Positions 36,161 through 48,286 of a stretch of 64,000 nt of DNA are shown one piece after another. The translations under genes and the position numbers were made by a program. The DNA is from Epiperipatus broadwayi (lineage: Eukaryota; Onychophora; Udeonychophora; Euonychophora; Peripatidae): the NCBI GenBank assembly GCA_028023455.1, contig JAQFVV010000056.1:6285717-6349716 (forward strand). Direction: 5' to 3'. Positions within the stretch are counted from its first letter, which is position 1, and every line of letters begins with the position of its first letter. The notes beneath the pieces are model-generated. The model saw only the letters and a list, made by a program, of their open reading frames with translations, had not been told where the DNA came from and did not search any database.

Positions 36161-36792
36161 AAAAACCTCGCATTTATAAATGTAAGATAAAATACCAACA
36201 ATTCTTTTCATTTATAAGCAAATACAGACATCTGAGGCAGAGTTTGTCAGACAGCTTTGAATTTTTTTTGCTAAATCAATCAACAGCAACCCCTCGCATT
36301 TTTAACAAATTCAAAAAGAAAGTGTCGATTCTAATTTTAAATAACAAAAAAAAAAAAAAGTTGTATGTAAAGCAAATTGTGTATATTTGATATTCCAAAA
36401 AAAAGTTAAAACTGTCTCTTATACTTTGAAATGTATCGAATCCAAAACAAAAAAAAAAAAAATGTCTGTAAAAAAAAAATAGATTTAAAATGGAAATCCC
36501 CCCCCCCCCAAAATAAAGGTATATGTCAAAAATTATGTACTTTTGAGATCCAAAAAAAAGTCAAAGTGTCCATTATAGTTTTAAATTTATCAAATGAAAA
36601 CCAAAAAAAAAAAATAATTATGTCCTAAACAACAACAACAGTATATTAAAAAGAAAAAAATTACAGCTGTATGTCAAAATACGATATATTAGATCAAAAA
36701 AAAAATCTAGCGGCCCGGTAATGTTATATCGCTCTATTTTTAACTAAAAACAGTGCCACCAAAGGCTGCACAGTTAATACTTTACAAATACC

Positions 36793-37045
36793 AATTAATT
36801 TAATATGTGAATAAATGGCTGATAAGTTAGATTTTTCTCTAATTACCAAAATGAGATCTTCATCTCATGTTTATACTATGGATTGGTCTGTCCAATGGTT
36901 ACATAAAATTTCCATGTAGAGTTTGATAACATGCATGCATTGGACAAAACAATCATAGAATGAACATAAGAAAGAAAGAATATAATTTGGCAGTTAGAGA
37001 AAAATCTAATTCATAGGCCATTTACTCACATATTAAATTAACTAA
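36793..37045. repeat. Hairpin (foldback) of about 250 bp
   Basis: AATTTAATATGTGAATAAATGGC at the left pairs with GGCCATTTACTCACATATTAAATT at the right, and the arms continue through a TTAGATTTTTCTCTAA block to CCAATG/CATTGG around 36890-36935. It lies between the Merlin right end and the plus-strand Penelope-like 3' end. Confidence 0.7.
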
Positions 37046-37049
37046 GCAT

Positions 37050-37425
37050 GACATCAATTTTAATAAAACACATATTCTAGTAAAAACTGAACAATATGAC
37101 CAGAGATTGCTAAGAGAAGCTATAGAGATTTTTAAAAGGCCTAAGAGCATAAATAAAGAGTGTGAATTAAAGAAAATTAATAATATTTAGAAAAAGCTAT
37201 TGGATGATAAAATATTTTTTAAAACTTCTCAACCAATAACATTTGAGAATGAAGAGAAAATAACAAAGGAAAAAAACAATGATTTTAAATATCATCTTAC
37301 ATATTTTTATGATCTGAGAAAAAAGAAGCTCTGAGGAAAGAACTTGTTATTGTACAGAAACAACAGCTATTTATCTATTATATTTCTATTATACTGAAGA
37401 TCCCAGATATAATATTACCAATTCA
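37050..37425 (+). pseudogene. Penelope-like element 3' end, plus copy
   Basis: The frame reads HDINFNKTHILVKTEQYDQR, LLREAIEIFKRPKSINKECE and, after a TAG in place of a likely tryptophan codon, KKLLDDKIFFKTSQ. This is the region after the GIY-YIG domain in Penelope-like retroelements (the ExxIHxNKxNRDxGxxLNxIW type segment). The nucleotide sequence is the inverted counterpart of 34688-35058, so two 3' ends lie head to head about 2 kb apart with the Merlin element and a hairpin between them. Confidence 0.65.
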
Positions 37426-37427
37426 TA

Positions 37428-37457
37428 CACACACACACACACATATATATATATAAT
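37428..37457. repeat. (CA)n(TA)n microsatellite
   Basis: A short CA run of about ten units followed by about seven TA units. Confidence 0.9.
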
Positions 37458-37459
37458 TT

Positions 37460-39360
37460 ATTAATATTTGTATATAAAATTAGAATTCATTCAGATTTTA
37501 GAAATACAGTTCAAATATGAAAAATTTCATTAATTTTCAATTAATGATTTTTTTTCTATATTTGCAAAATTTAAATATAATTTGTAAGAATGTTTTTCAT
37601 TTGTAAGCTTATACTTCTAAAAAAAATTAATACATTATATAATATCAAAATTTAATTTTAAAAAAGTGTTGAAAATGAAATCCAAAGAAGTTGTCAAAAA
37701 AAAACATTTCCATATAAAATGTGATTATAATCATAAAAATTTTATCTTAAAATATTTTATAAATTGTTTTACAAAATTAATTATAAATACATAAATAAAC
37801 TATGGAAATGTTCTCAGATCCTGAGAACAAAGAATATACTATAATCAATAACATTGTTCATACATTTTTGTATTAGATTTCTATACAATACTGACATCTT
37901 CAGATTTTTTTAAATGAAAGCACGAGCATGTATCAATCAATATGGTGAGTTTATTAAATTTTTATCTGTGAGCTCATTAATTGCCTGATAATTCTTAATT
38001 GACAAATCAGTTCAGTTTTTTTGAAGAGAGGATAAATGCATGTGAATGATCATTTTTAGCTATTTACAATTATTAACAAACAAAGCTAATGTATTCCCTC
38101 ATTTCTAGGAATATTTAAAACCATTACTAAAGCAGTGGTTCATACTTAAAGGTAAAGGGTGGTAAGAATCTCTTTATTGCAGAAGCCTGTAAACTGATGA
38201 TGACTTTTGGTCACCTACAGCTGTAAATCATTTGAAGTGAAGGCAGACTGCATAAACTGAAGAACTGTCTATGATAAATAAAATATAGTTGGACTTTGTG
38301 AAGTTAGAAAAAAAATGCAAAAGTGAAATTCATTGCAAATGAAAAGTGGAAAAATAATATTACAGAAATTGCAGATATTTAAAAAAGAGCAAGATTAGTT
38401 ATTCAACTTAATGAATAATATCAAATGCAGTCCTAAGTTTCCACAATGATAAATAGGGAGAGAAATTTTATATAAATCTGCAAAATGTTTTTAATCAAAT
38501 TGTTAAAATTGTCAAGAGATGCTTTAAAGTTAAAATCAGAAAGCAATCAAAAGTTGTAAATGCAATTTTTTAAACCAAAAAAACAATATATATCTTAAAC
38601 TAATTTAAAAGTTCTAAATTATAAATCAAAAAAAAATTAAATAATGATGTGGCAATTATATTATTAACAAACAATAATTACAATTTAAAAGTGTGAAAAT
38701 ATGTAAATGAATATTTAATAAATGATTAAAATGAAGGATTAGAAAAGTAATATAAATTATAATAAGTCCAATAGCAAAATTCTTTTCTATCTTATGTGTA
38801 AATTACAGATGAATAAAAGGTGAAAGATTAAAGGTCAAAAAAAGTTCAAAAATAAATGTTGAAATTGTTAAATCTAATTTTACAAATATATAAGTACTCA
38901 AAACGTTTTCTAAAGTCATTTAGATAGTCGTGAATAACTAACTACTTCAATAAATAATAAATAACAAGAGTATAACTAATAAAAAAAATTTAGGGAAAAA
39001 AAGTGTTAATTTTTATTCCAAAATATGTATACATAAAATGGGAGGAGATGTATAAATAAGAAGTGTTAAATATTGCATTTATAACTGTCAAAAAGTAATA
39101 AATGAAAATAAACAAGATAAAAGGCCAAGATAGCATTTGACCAAATGATTATAGGATAACAATAGTCACAACATAACCAATACAATTTACTTAAATTATA
39201 TGTAAAAGAAATTTAAAGTTATAAATGCTTTATATTAAAAAAAATAGCTTTGTATAAAAAGATAATTTTATATATTCGGATATATATATATATATGTTAT
39301 AAGTATGTTAAATTTTGTGCTTGCATGCAGAATTACATAATTAGAAAATAATAGATCTCA
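37460..39360. other. AT-rich non-coding stretch
   Basis: About 1.9 kb without recognised genes or repeats. A less AT-rich patch at 38140-38290 contains a CTGATGA followed by a small hairpin, but lacks the GAAA needed for a hammerhead. Confidence 0.45.
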
Positions 39361-39420
39361 TACCATAATAGTTAGTGCATTCACCTCCCATGTTCACGAC
39401 CAGCATTTGGATTTAAGTAA
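39361..39420 (+). repeat. tRNA-like segment, possible SINE head
   Basis: TAATAGTTAGTGCATTCACC is similar to a tRNA A-box and D-arm, followed by CTCCCATG, as around a glycine CCC anticodon, and a degenerate B-box-like GGATTTAAGTA. Stems are poorly paired, so this is not a functional tRNA. It may be the head of an old tRNA-derived SINE or a tRNA pseudogene. Confidence 0.3.
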
Positions 39421-39429
39421 AAAATTGAC

Positions 39430-40550
39430 TTTTTTTTTATAGTTAAAAAATTTTAAACAACATTTTTAAGACTAGCCTGTAACTAACTTACTGATTATTC
39501 AAATATTGGTCACTAAATGGGTAATTAGTATTTGCAAGAAAGAAATATTCAAAAATTGTTAAAATTATTTCCATCATGTTATTGAGATATTTATTAATCA
39601 TCTGGAGAATGATCTGGATAATCTTTATTCTGTGGTCATTTATGTTAAGGCATAATAAACAAATTATGTTTTTTTTAATAAAAAAAACATTAAAGAGAAC
39701 AATACTAGAGAATAAATTATATATTAATTTTTATATGCAGTTTAACTGTCTAACATCCAATTGTTAAATATCACAATCATTAACTCCAAAACAGCTTAAT
39801 TCAGACCTGTAAACTTCTGTAAGAGAAAAATCAATACATTTGTTGACATTTAGGAAAAAATATATATAATTTAATACCAATTGATAATTTTCTAATCTAT
39901 ATGATTATTATTGAATGGCAATATTATTATAATTAAACATAAAAATGCAAAATAATTCTAGACTTATATTTTTAAATGATTATTGTGTCACTTACTGATA
40001 AATTAGTGACTTCATCAGTAATTCCTGCATGGAATTTTACTCTCATATTAAAGTAAATCTTACAATCAAAAAAATTCAAAAAGAGAAGTATCAAACCAAG
40101 TTCCAGTTTTGTATTTCTAACTACATAATCTTTGACATTCATCATTATTATAAAAAATACACATAAAAATCTCATTAAAGTTTCTTATATTTAAATCTTT
40201 TTTTCAAATGAATATTAACCCTATCTTTTTTTGTACTAATTTCATTAAAAGTATGTGAATGCACTATATTAACTTCTTCATTAAAGTTTCTGCAATTGAA
40301 AATTATAGGAATTATTTTAAAAAGTGATCTGACTACTAAAAGTTGAATTTCATTAATATATCATTTAATAGTGACTTCAGCACTAATGATTACTTCACAT
40401 TATAATGACATTTTTTAAATTTTGAAAATTTAATCTATAACCTGAAACTCCCTTAAGAAAATAGCCATATACATATATAAATATACATGTAGAATTAAAT
40501 ATTTTCATGACTTTAATTCATTAAAAAATAGAGATATAAATAACCATGTA
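39430..40550. other. AT-rich non-coding stretch
   Basis: No gene or element recognised. Confidence 0.4.
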
Positions 40551-40559
40551 AATAGATAT

Positions 40560-42160
40560 AATTTTACTTTGTGATGCTGCCAGAAAACCAATTTCTAATT
40601 GACAATCCTCAAGCTAAATAAGTGTTCTTTATTAATCTATACAGTAGCTCTTTCATTTTGAGTTTTAGTGAAGTAAAAAGAATCCTCTTTTACTTCAAAT
40701 TCAAGTTGTTATATGGATTTAAACCCAGAAAGTTATATTTATAGGCATAGTCTGCAAATAATTTATTTTCTCTGGGATTTGATAAAGAATAGAGATAAAG
40801 AGATTATATCCATGTAAGCAGAGATAACATTACCTTTTGGTGTTACCAGAAAACCAATTACTAATTGATAATGTTGAGACTAATTAAGTTTTCTCTATTA
40901 ACTTATTAAGACTATAACCTTAAGACTATGTGCCTAAAATGTGACAATAAGGACTTCTACAAATCTAAACACAAGATTAACAACTTTAAAAGACAAAAGT
41001 GGCTCTTGTCTTTTAAAGTCATTAATCTTGTGTTTAGATTTGCAGAGGTTTTTACTGTTGCATTTTAGGCACAGTCTTAACTCTCCCACAATACAGCAAG
41101 CCTTTCACACATTTCAGTATTTTCTGATCTTTTTCTTTGTCTCACACGTCAATGTAAAATATATGATAAATGATTACAACTTATCAGAAAATAATAAATT
41201 TGACTTCATTTGATAGATATTTTTGTTTACTACTGAAATAAATTTTAAATGTTCACATTTTGTTTCAATAAATATTAAAAAAATAAGATCGCAATCAAAG
41301 CAAAGAGTTTACACATCATTGTTTCTAGAAAGATTATTTTCAGTTTATAAAATCAACGAAATATTTTTTAATTCTTATTATTTTTAAATATCTAAATGAA
41401 TAATTATTTATTTCTCTTATAACTAATGAATTATGCTTTAAATGTTTAAATTTTTTGAATATTTATTGCAAAATTGTGATATTTTCTTACTCATGAATAG
41501 AAAATATTGTTTACAAGAAACTAATCTTGTAAATTGCATCAGGCCATATTTACATTAGCTGCTAATCTGATGTTATATTTTTAAAATAAAGTATTTCAAG
41601 TCAAAATAAGTTATTAATAATTTATATTTCTTGATATCTAATAAATATAATGTAATTTTTTTTTTTTACAATATCTAAAACCATAATAAATTTGCAAATA
41701 AACACATTTTTGCATCATTGGAACTACAATGTTGAAACACCCCAAATGTTTTACGACCATGGCAACAGACAATGGCTGAACATGTCAAGGCGGAGCTTAT
41801 GTCTATTGCAAGAACAGGAATTTTGAATTCCCTACCTTTTAGTGCAAAATTTTTAGCAAAAAAATTATAATAAGATATATAATTATACACGCATTTTAAA
41901 GTGTAATACTTATGAAAAAATTCACCAGGGGTGAAATGGTCAAAAAACAAAATAATTTGCTAGAAAGAGATGGAAAGTTAAGGTTACAGCCTTAATATAT
42001 ATTACTTACATGAGTATGTGCTTTACAAATTATTAATTACAACTTCTATTAACTTATGTAATATCTTTTTTGTTTTGTACTTTAGTGAAGTAAGATTTCA
42101 AACCAAATTGTTATATGAATTTAAACACAGAGCGCTATTTTTATAGGTATGAAAAAGAAA
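40560..42160. repeat. Region of repeated modules
   Basis: Three relations were seen. First, 40562-40650 and 40830-40912 are diverged direct repeats (both contain CCAGAAAACCAATT and TAATTGA). Second, 40660-40765 and 42068-42155 are direct repeats sharing TTAGTGAAGTAA, AAATT...GTTATATG and ATTTAAAC. Third, a hairpin lies at 40919-41080. Between them a less AT-rich interval (41675-41950) has a 91-codon open frame on the minus strand and a partly open plus frame, neither recognised. The arrangement suggests one non-autonomous element, or several nested ones. Confidence 0.5.
40919..41080. mobile_element. Hairpin element (MITE-like), about 160 bp
   Basis: Arms TTAAGACTATGTGCCTAAAA and its near-complement (TTTTAGGCACAGTCTTAA) close over ACAAATCTAAACACAAGATT / AATCTTGTGTTTAGATTTGC and an AAAGACAA / TTGTCTTT tip, leaving a loop of about 9 bases. 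Nearly the whole length is paired. No coding capacity. Confidence 0.8.
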
Positions 42161-42169
42161 AAAAATTAA

Positions 42170-44160
42170 CATCTTTCTTGATACAATATATATAAGGTCA
42201 AAAAAATAAAAACTTCAAAGAGATGCAGTAGCACATCTAAAGTCTGCAATCTCTAACATGGCAACATCTACTACTATTCATATAGAAATTTGGCTATGTT
42301 TATAAATAAATTACAAATCTTTTCCTTTTTTAACTATCGAGTTTTCTGAGCACTATTCATTTTTAAAACTAATTAAATCATTTTGTAAATAATCAAAATA
42401 AAACAATATTAATCTGATATTTTGTGATTTAAGTTCAAGTTAATTTGATTAAATATCCATTTGTTTCTTTGTTTTTGATCATTACAACTGTCTTAAATCT
42501 CTTCTCAATTTGAAAGCTTCAATGCAATATCATGTAAATATCATTTACCTACTATTACAAATACATTAAAATATTGTTCAATGGATATACTTGTTTCCAG
42601 TAGGATATTCATTGGACAGTGTATTTGCTCATTCCATCTTTCTATAATATTATAACATGAACTACTTAATCTGAAAATTTCCTTTGCTATCCTGGGTACT
42701 TTTTTTTATTTCTTTCTTATTTTTTTTATAAAAACTTTCCAGACATTCATGTTAATTTATTAATCACGGTTTTTTTTTTTTTTGGTTCTTATGCAGTATG
42801 TACATAGAATTTTTTTTTTTTACAAAATACAGCAATTTCATTAACTAAATTAGTAATAAAATCTTTACAAAATATTAATGTTGAAATAAAAAGCAGAAAC
42901 ATCCTGAAACATTTTGAGCACACACATTTTCTAGATCAGGACTTATGAAGATCTTTAAAACAACATGTCATTAAAGTTTAATTAAAACTCAGCAATGGCA
43001 CTTTTTATTTTTTATTTTAAAAAAGTACTTTTAAAATTATATATATATTTTTAATCCACTAGTCAACAAATCATTTTAATACTTGAAAGGTAATAAAAAC
43101 GAAAGGATTGAATTTTTTAAAATAAATTTAAAATGTAAACTGTTCTAAGAGCTTTTACTTTTTTAATTTAAAAAAAAAGATGTCAGAGATTTCAAAATAG
43201 ACAATAGACACTAGTTTCCCAATAGTTCATAAAACAGTTGTCACATATATACAAAAAAGGAAAAACACTTTAATGGATTAAAATATATATTTATAAGTAA
43301 TAAACAATTTATTTGAAACTGGAAAAAGTCTCAAATTTGCATTACTTTTGAGAGTATTACTATACATGACATGCTTTCAAATGGTTTGAATAATTCACTT
43401 TATATTTTAAAACTAATATAGTCATCATAAATAAAATAACTATGCATATACATGTATATACATTGAATCTGCTTCTAACTAAATCTGTTAACTTTTTATA
43501 GTTTAGTAGTTTTAAAAGATTATTAGTAGCTTTTCATCTATTTTTTAAATTAAAAAAATAAGTAAATAAAATTTCACAATAAATGTTACAGAATTTTTAA
43601 TTTTAAAATATTTGGATTGGACGCAATGCATAAGTTTAATTCTAACTATAGAACAGAAATGAGCATGGGTGCGAATATGTTCTCTAAATTATTTAGCATA
43701 TCAAATGGATATTTACAATACTAAGTTATGACTTAAATGTTAATAAAATCTAATTATATTAGACATGAATTTAATAAAATGATTTTATTTTTCATTTACA
43801 AGTATTAATTACACATAACATGCTTTTGCAAAAGATGATAATACAAAGGCAATGGGAATTGTAAATTGAAACCTAAATGATTATAGAAGAGCTAGAAGAA
43901 GACCATATGTTAATGGAAGGACAAGATAACAATTTCCTAACAATGATATGCAAACAGAAGTTGTGAATGAAACAAACTGGAGGAAATAATAGTTTAATAT
44001 ATATATATTTAGCCAAATTTATAAAGATCACTTGTAAATATGAAGAAAAGTTATTAAAAAAAATAATTTATGAATATCAAATTGTCAATTCGCGTAGGAT
44101 TCATATATTATAAAAATATAATTGATTCTATAATTATTTCTGTTATTCTTAAGTATTTGT
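42170..44160. other. AT-rich non-coding stretch
   Basis: No gene recognised. Near 43895-43985 a short arginine-rich plus frame (DYRRARRRPYVNGRT) looks protein-like but has no further support. Confidence 0.4.
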
Positions 44161-44165
44161 TGCCA

Positions 44166-44350
44166 TTGAGTTCAAATGAAAAGGTATAAATTAATAAACA
44201 TATACTAATTAATTGCACTGAGCAAGCTTTCAGCAAAGCACTGCTAGAATCATCCCACCACTATGATTCTGGTAGTATTTTGCCAAAAGCTGTCTCAGTA
44301 AAATTAATTAGTTTATGTTTATCAATTTATACTTTTTCATCTGAACTCAA
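44166..44350. mobile_element. Hairpin element (MITE-like), 185 bp
   Basis: TTGAGTTCAAATGAAAAGGT at the left pairs with the right end ACTTTTTCATCTGAACTCAA, and pairing continues through TAAATTAATAAACATA, TTAATT...CACTGAG, the CAGCAAAGCACTG / CAAAATACTACC region and AGAATCAT / ATGATTCT around a short CCCACCACT-type loop. Arms are about 85 bp. No coding capacity. Confidence 0.8.
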
Positions 44351-44359
44351 AATCAATGT

Positions 44360-45295
44360 GCTTAAGAATTATATAGTTTCATGAAAAGAATTAATAATAT
44401 ATTGAGATTTAAATATTTCTGTTGTAACTAAAGCTTTGGAAAATCATGGTATAAACCAGGGATATTGTCTAGTAAGAATATCAAAATATAAAAGTAATGA
44501 TTAGGCTATATAGTGGCTTTGATAATGTGCATATTGTTGTAGTTAATGAGAACTATAAAATGCAAATATAGAGATTACTAAAATCATTTATATATTGCAT
44601 AGCTGTTTTATTTGCAAACAATTCTTCAGCATAGCAAAAAATTTTGCAAAAGCAATCAGGTATAAGAAGAAAGGTCTAAAGATAAATATGAAAAATACTT
44701 AAAATAATCTTCAATGGTTTTCTTCCAAATATAGAATATAAAAATTGAACTAAAAATAATTAGGAATGATAAACCCTTTGGTAAATTTATTAATATAAAT
44801 ATAATGAATGAAATTAATAATAGAATTAAAATTTGCCTATATGCTTGAAAAAAAGATGTTCTAAAAACATGTTCAGTCATTGTTTTTTAATAGATCTAAA
44901 AATTGAGACACTTATTAGAATAGTAATGCAGTGAAAACAAAATGATTGCATAGAAAGATATGTATTTGGATTAGCAAAATAAATGATAAAGAAATACATG
45001 GTTGACAAAATAACTTAGATATCATAAATGTTCTTGAAAAAATTATGAAACTAATATAAAACTTGATATTTTTGTCAGATAAGTTGACAAATAATTGGAG
45101 AAGTAAAGTAATAAATACTGATCTAGAAAATATATCAAATAATACATCTTACATTGTACATTTCAGAGAACTATTATCTGTCTTTTAAATAATTATTCAA
45201 AATAAATGTATCTGTCTATCTATATAATATTACAACATTTTTAAAAAGATCAAAAACACTATTATGTGCAATTAAACTTATTTCATTTAGATATG
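44360..45295. other. Non-coding stretch
   Basis: Some plus-strand protein-like pieces (for example VTKALENHGINQGYCLVRIS near 44425-44490) occur between stops, suggesting a heavily decayed coding insert, but no family was recognised. Confidence 0.3.
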
Positions 45296-45301
45296 ACTCA
45301 T

Positions 45302-45557
45302 CAATATATCTTATCAAATAATCACAGCCTTCTTACACCTTTAAGCAAATAATTTGTATGAATATAATAACAGTTTTGACTGTTCCTGACAGTTTTCAGA
45401 TATCAATATTTATTTCTCTACCTTCCCTTTTGACCATTTTATTTTAGATTGAGATATGAAGAAGATTGCCAGGAACAGTCAAAACTGTTATTATATTAAT
45501 AAGTATTATTTGCTTATAGGTATAAGAAGTCTGTGATTATTTAATAAGATATATTGT
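45302..45557. mobile_element. Hairpin element (MITE-like), 256 bp
   Basis: Left arm 45302-45402 (CAATATATCTTATCAAATAA ... AACAGTTTTGACTGTTCCTG) pairs with right arm 45465-45557 (CAGGAACAGTCAAAACTGTT ... TTAATAAGATATATTG). The loop is about 60 bp of T-rich sequence. No coding capacity. Confidence 0.8.
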
Positions 45558-45559
45558 TG

Positions 45560-46760
45560 TATATGAATAAGCAAAACTACTGAAGACAAAAAAGGAAGAG
45601 ATACGATTCATGGTAGCATCCATCATCAGAGCTGATATGATTTTAGATTGGCAAATATATTGTTTTTATTTATAGATATTAAAAGTGCAAATACTAAATC
45701 ATAAAAGTATGTAAAAATATGTTGGAAATATTTAAGTACAAGAAATTAAATTTTTAAAAAAATTAATACAAAATTACATTAATAGAAAATGATTCATCAC
45801 ACCATTACACTGTAGACCTATATATTTCAATAAAGTTGTTTCATACTTAATATTTAAAATAAACATAATTCTAATGAAAAAAATATATAAATTTAATAAT
45901 AAAATTAGAGAATAATTTATGATTATTAAGGTTTTATCAACTTTCATTTCCAATTATTATTAAATTAGAAAATCAGAATCCAATTTTCTTAAATAGTGGG
46001 AGTAGAAGGAAGGGGTTTGCAATATATGTTAATATCAGATTTGAAATAGAATCACGTGATCATTTAAATGAAAACCTCTTACAATTTAAAAAAAAAAAAA
46101 ACTATATATATATGATCTTATGTATCAGTTTGCCTTTAATTTACATTGTACATCAGTGTGGTATTTACTTCTAAGTAATGAATGCCCTGTAAGATTTTGT
46201 CCAGACTTAGAATGATGAATTCAATAATTTTAAAGATCCCTGGGTAACAGTTTTACCTTCATTTTTTTCCTCTCGAACATCTCATGATCTCTTAAATCAT
46301 GAATAGTTCATTTATTATTTACTTCTCTGCATTAAAACCACTTCTTTTACACACAAAATAATTAATAGATACAAAATGGTTTGCCAACTTATACCAGAAT
46401 GTTTAACATTACTTTCTAGCATTTACTGATTACTCATGCTTTGAAGAGATTTTCAAAAGCAACAAAAAAAAAAGTTGACAATTCATTATTGATCTATTTT
46501 TGCATTTAGAAAATAAATTATTCTGTATTAGAAAACATTGCTTACTGTTATTTCACTTAGCATTACACTTTTTAGAATGTCAGACAAAAGATAAACAAAG
46601 CATATGTATATTGTAAAATAAGAAGAGCAATTTATGAGTATAAAATACAAGGACTAAATAACTTTCATTATTTTGAAACAGTATGGAAAGATCATTAGAT
46701 CAAACTCAATGCCCATCAGTATAGTGACGATATAGTCATAATACATTTACAATTATAAGA
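45560..46760. other. AT-rich non-coding stretch
   Basis: No gene or repeat recognised. Confidence 0.4.
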
Positions 46761-46766
46761 ACATAC

Positions 46767-46812
46767 CTTCATTATATCAACCAATTTAGGAAGTTGAATC
46801 AAAACAGATTTG
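46767..46812 (-). CDS. Candidate 46-nt micro-exon, product unknown
   Basis: On the minus strand a long pyrimidine tract ending TTTGTTTTTAG precedes 46 nt that end at ATGAAG|GTATGTTC. Only one frame is open; it starts with one carried base and reads KSVLIQLPKLVDIMK, ending in phase 0. The splice sites are among the best in the window. The phase joins correctly to the candidate exon at 31514-31630 on the same strand, which would imply an intron of about 15 kb. The protein is not recognised. Confidence 0.45.
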
Positions 46813-46829
46813 CTAAAAACAAAAAAAGG

Positions 46830-48190
46830 TATTTTATGGTAATCTCAAGCAATATTTTCATAGGAAAAAGAAATTCCATTTATATTATATGGATTATCTC
46901 AAACATAAATGCTGAAAAAAAGCAATTTAATTGCTTTTCTTGCAAAAACATGACTTCTGAGAAACTAAAAAGCAAAGTTACAATTAGCCAAGGACATAAA
47001 TTTTTCAAAAAGAAAATTTTGTTAAAAAATAAATTAAAAAACATCCTTTTAAGATGACAAATAAATAGAATAAAGAACCATTTTGTCATATTTATATATA
47101 TTTGTAGTGTCTGTAACGTGGGGACTGATTTATATAGTTTTTCTCTGTCTTTTTCTCATTAATTCTGAAATTAGAATAGATCATGATATTCATTTATAAT
47201 TCACTGTTAATGATGAATAACAATCTATAATTTTTCAAACAATATTATTATTATTACAAAAAAAACCATAATTGTAATGTTATTTGCTTGAAAAGTTGTA
47301 TAAAAACACTAAGAAACATCAAGCACATCAATTTTATTCAAATGACTAAAATAATAAATCTTTTAGCTATTAAGTTTGCATTCTAACATTGTGTTTAACT
47401 ACACAGAATAAAAATAATAATCTATTCTTACATTTTGTAACTGAAATAACAATTAATGGAATGCTTTGAAATATGTTAACTATTTTATTACAAAATATTT
47501 ATATAAAAAAAAGCAGAAACTATGAGATAACTTTTGAATATAAATATGGTCCTAACTTTTTAATATGACTATTAAATAATAAAAATACTTGCTATTTTAA
47601 TAATCATTATTTTATTATTAAGGAACCAAAAAATATGAGCGCTCAAAGAAACAAATATGCAAAATCATCTAATTTAAAAAAGCTATATTAAAAAAACAAA
47701 CAAACAAGATAATAAAAAAGCAAATTGTAGGACAAAATTTTATGTGAATGTACTGATTTTTTGAAGTTCATATTTATATCATGGATGAGTTACACAAAAG
47801 ACCTATTTAAAGCCATAAATTTAAATGAAATATTGGAATAAAAAATATTCTAAAGAGAATATCTATTTTATTTCTCATAAATTGTTTTCAGTATTTTACA
47901 AATAAGTGAAAACAGTATAAACTGACAGTGTTTAATTAAAAGATGTACGACAAATAAAATCTTTAATGTAAAAAAATATTGAAAGCTCTCTTAATTGTTC
48001 TATAAATTCATTTCTAAAATCTTCAACATCAGGTCGAAGCAAGCAAATGAGAAGCCAATGACAAGTGACACTTGTAATTCATTAAATATTTTGCATGAAA
48101 TGTGTGAAAATCCTCATTTCTTTACTTAACAGTTTTTTTTTAAAATAATAATAATAATAATTTAATTTAGTACATTTAACAGATTTTACA
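46830..48190. other. AT-rich non-coding stretch
   Basis: No gene or repeat recognised; overlapping opposite open frames near 46880-47089 are AT-rich noise. Confidence 0.4.
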
Positions 48191-48195
48191 TACAA

Positions 48196-48215
48196 ACAAC
48201 AACAACAACAACAAC

Positions 48216-48283
<68 letters not shown>
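48196..48283. repeat. (AAC)n(AAT)n microsatellite at LINE 5' junction
   Basis: About six AAC units then about 23 AAT units, ending directly at the first base of the LINE, where ATGAATGAATGAA follows. Confidence 0.95.

Positions 48284-48286
<3 letters not shown>

Larger units (their letters stand above)
35059..36800 (+). mobile_element. Merlin DNA transposon, internally deleted, 1726 bp
   Basis: The element is 35067-36792 and begins and ends with the inverted repeat GGTATTTGTAA. The terminal repeats stay alignable for about 80 bp (ACTGTACAGCC versus ACTGTGCAGCC, then GGCGCTGTTT versus GGCACTGTTT). An 8-bp duplication AATTAATT flanks it (35059-35066 and 36793-36800); because that octamer is its own reverse complement it could also belong to the repeat. 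An ISXO2-like zinc-binding transposase segment lies inside (35619-35852), in the same orientation. GG ends, an 8-bp duplication and an ISXO2-type transposase are the marks of the Merlin (IS1016-like) superfamily. The DDE catalytic part is replaced by A-rich filler. Confidence 0.8.

Noticed and set aside
35925-36700. Possible second gene in the A-rich part of the Merlin element (frame 36431-36628)
   Set aside because: The frame is lysine-rich because of poly-A runs and has no motif.
38185-38240. CTGATGA followed by a small hairpin
   Set aside because: No GAAA follows the hairpin, so it cannot be a hammerhead.
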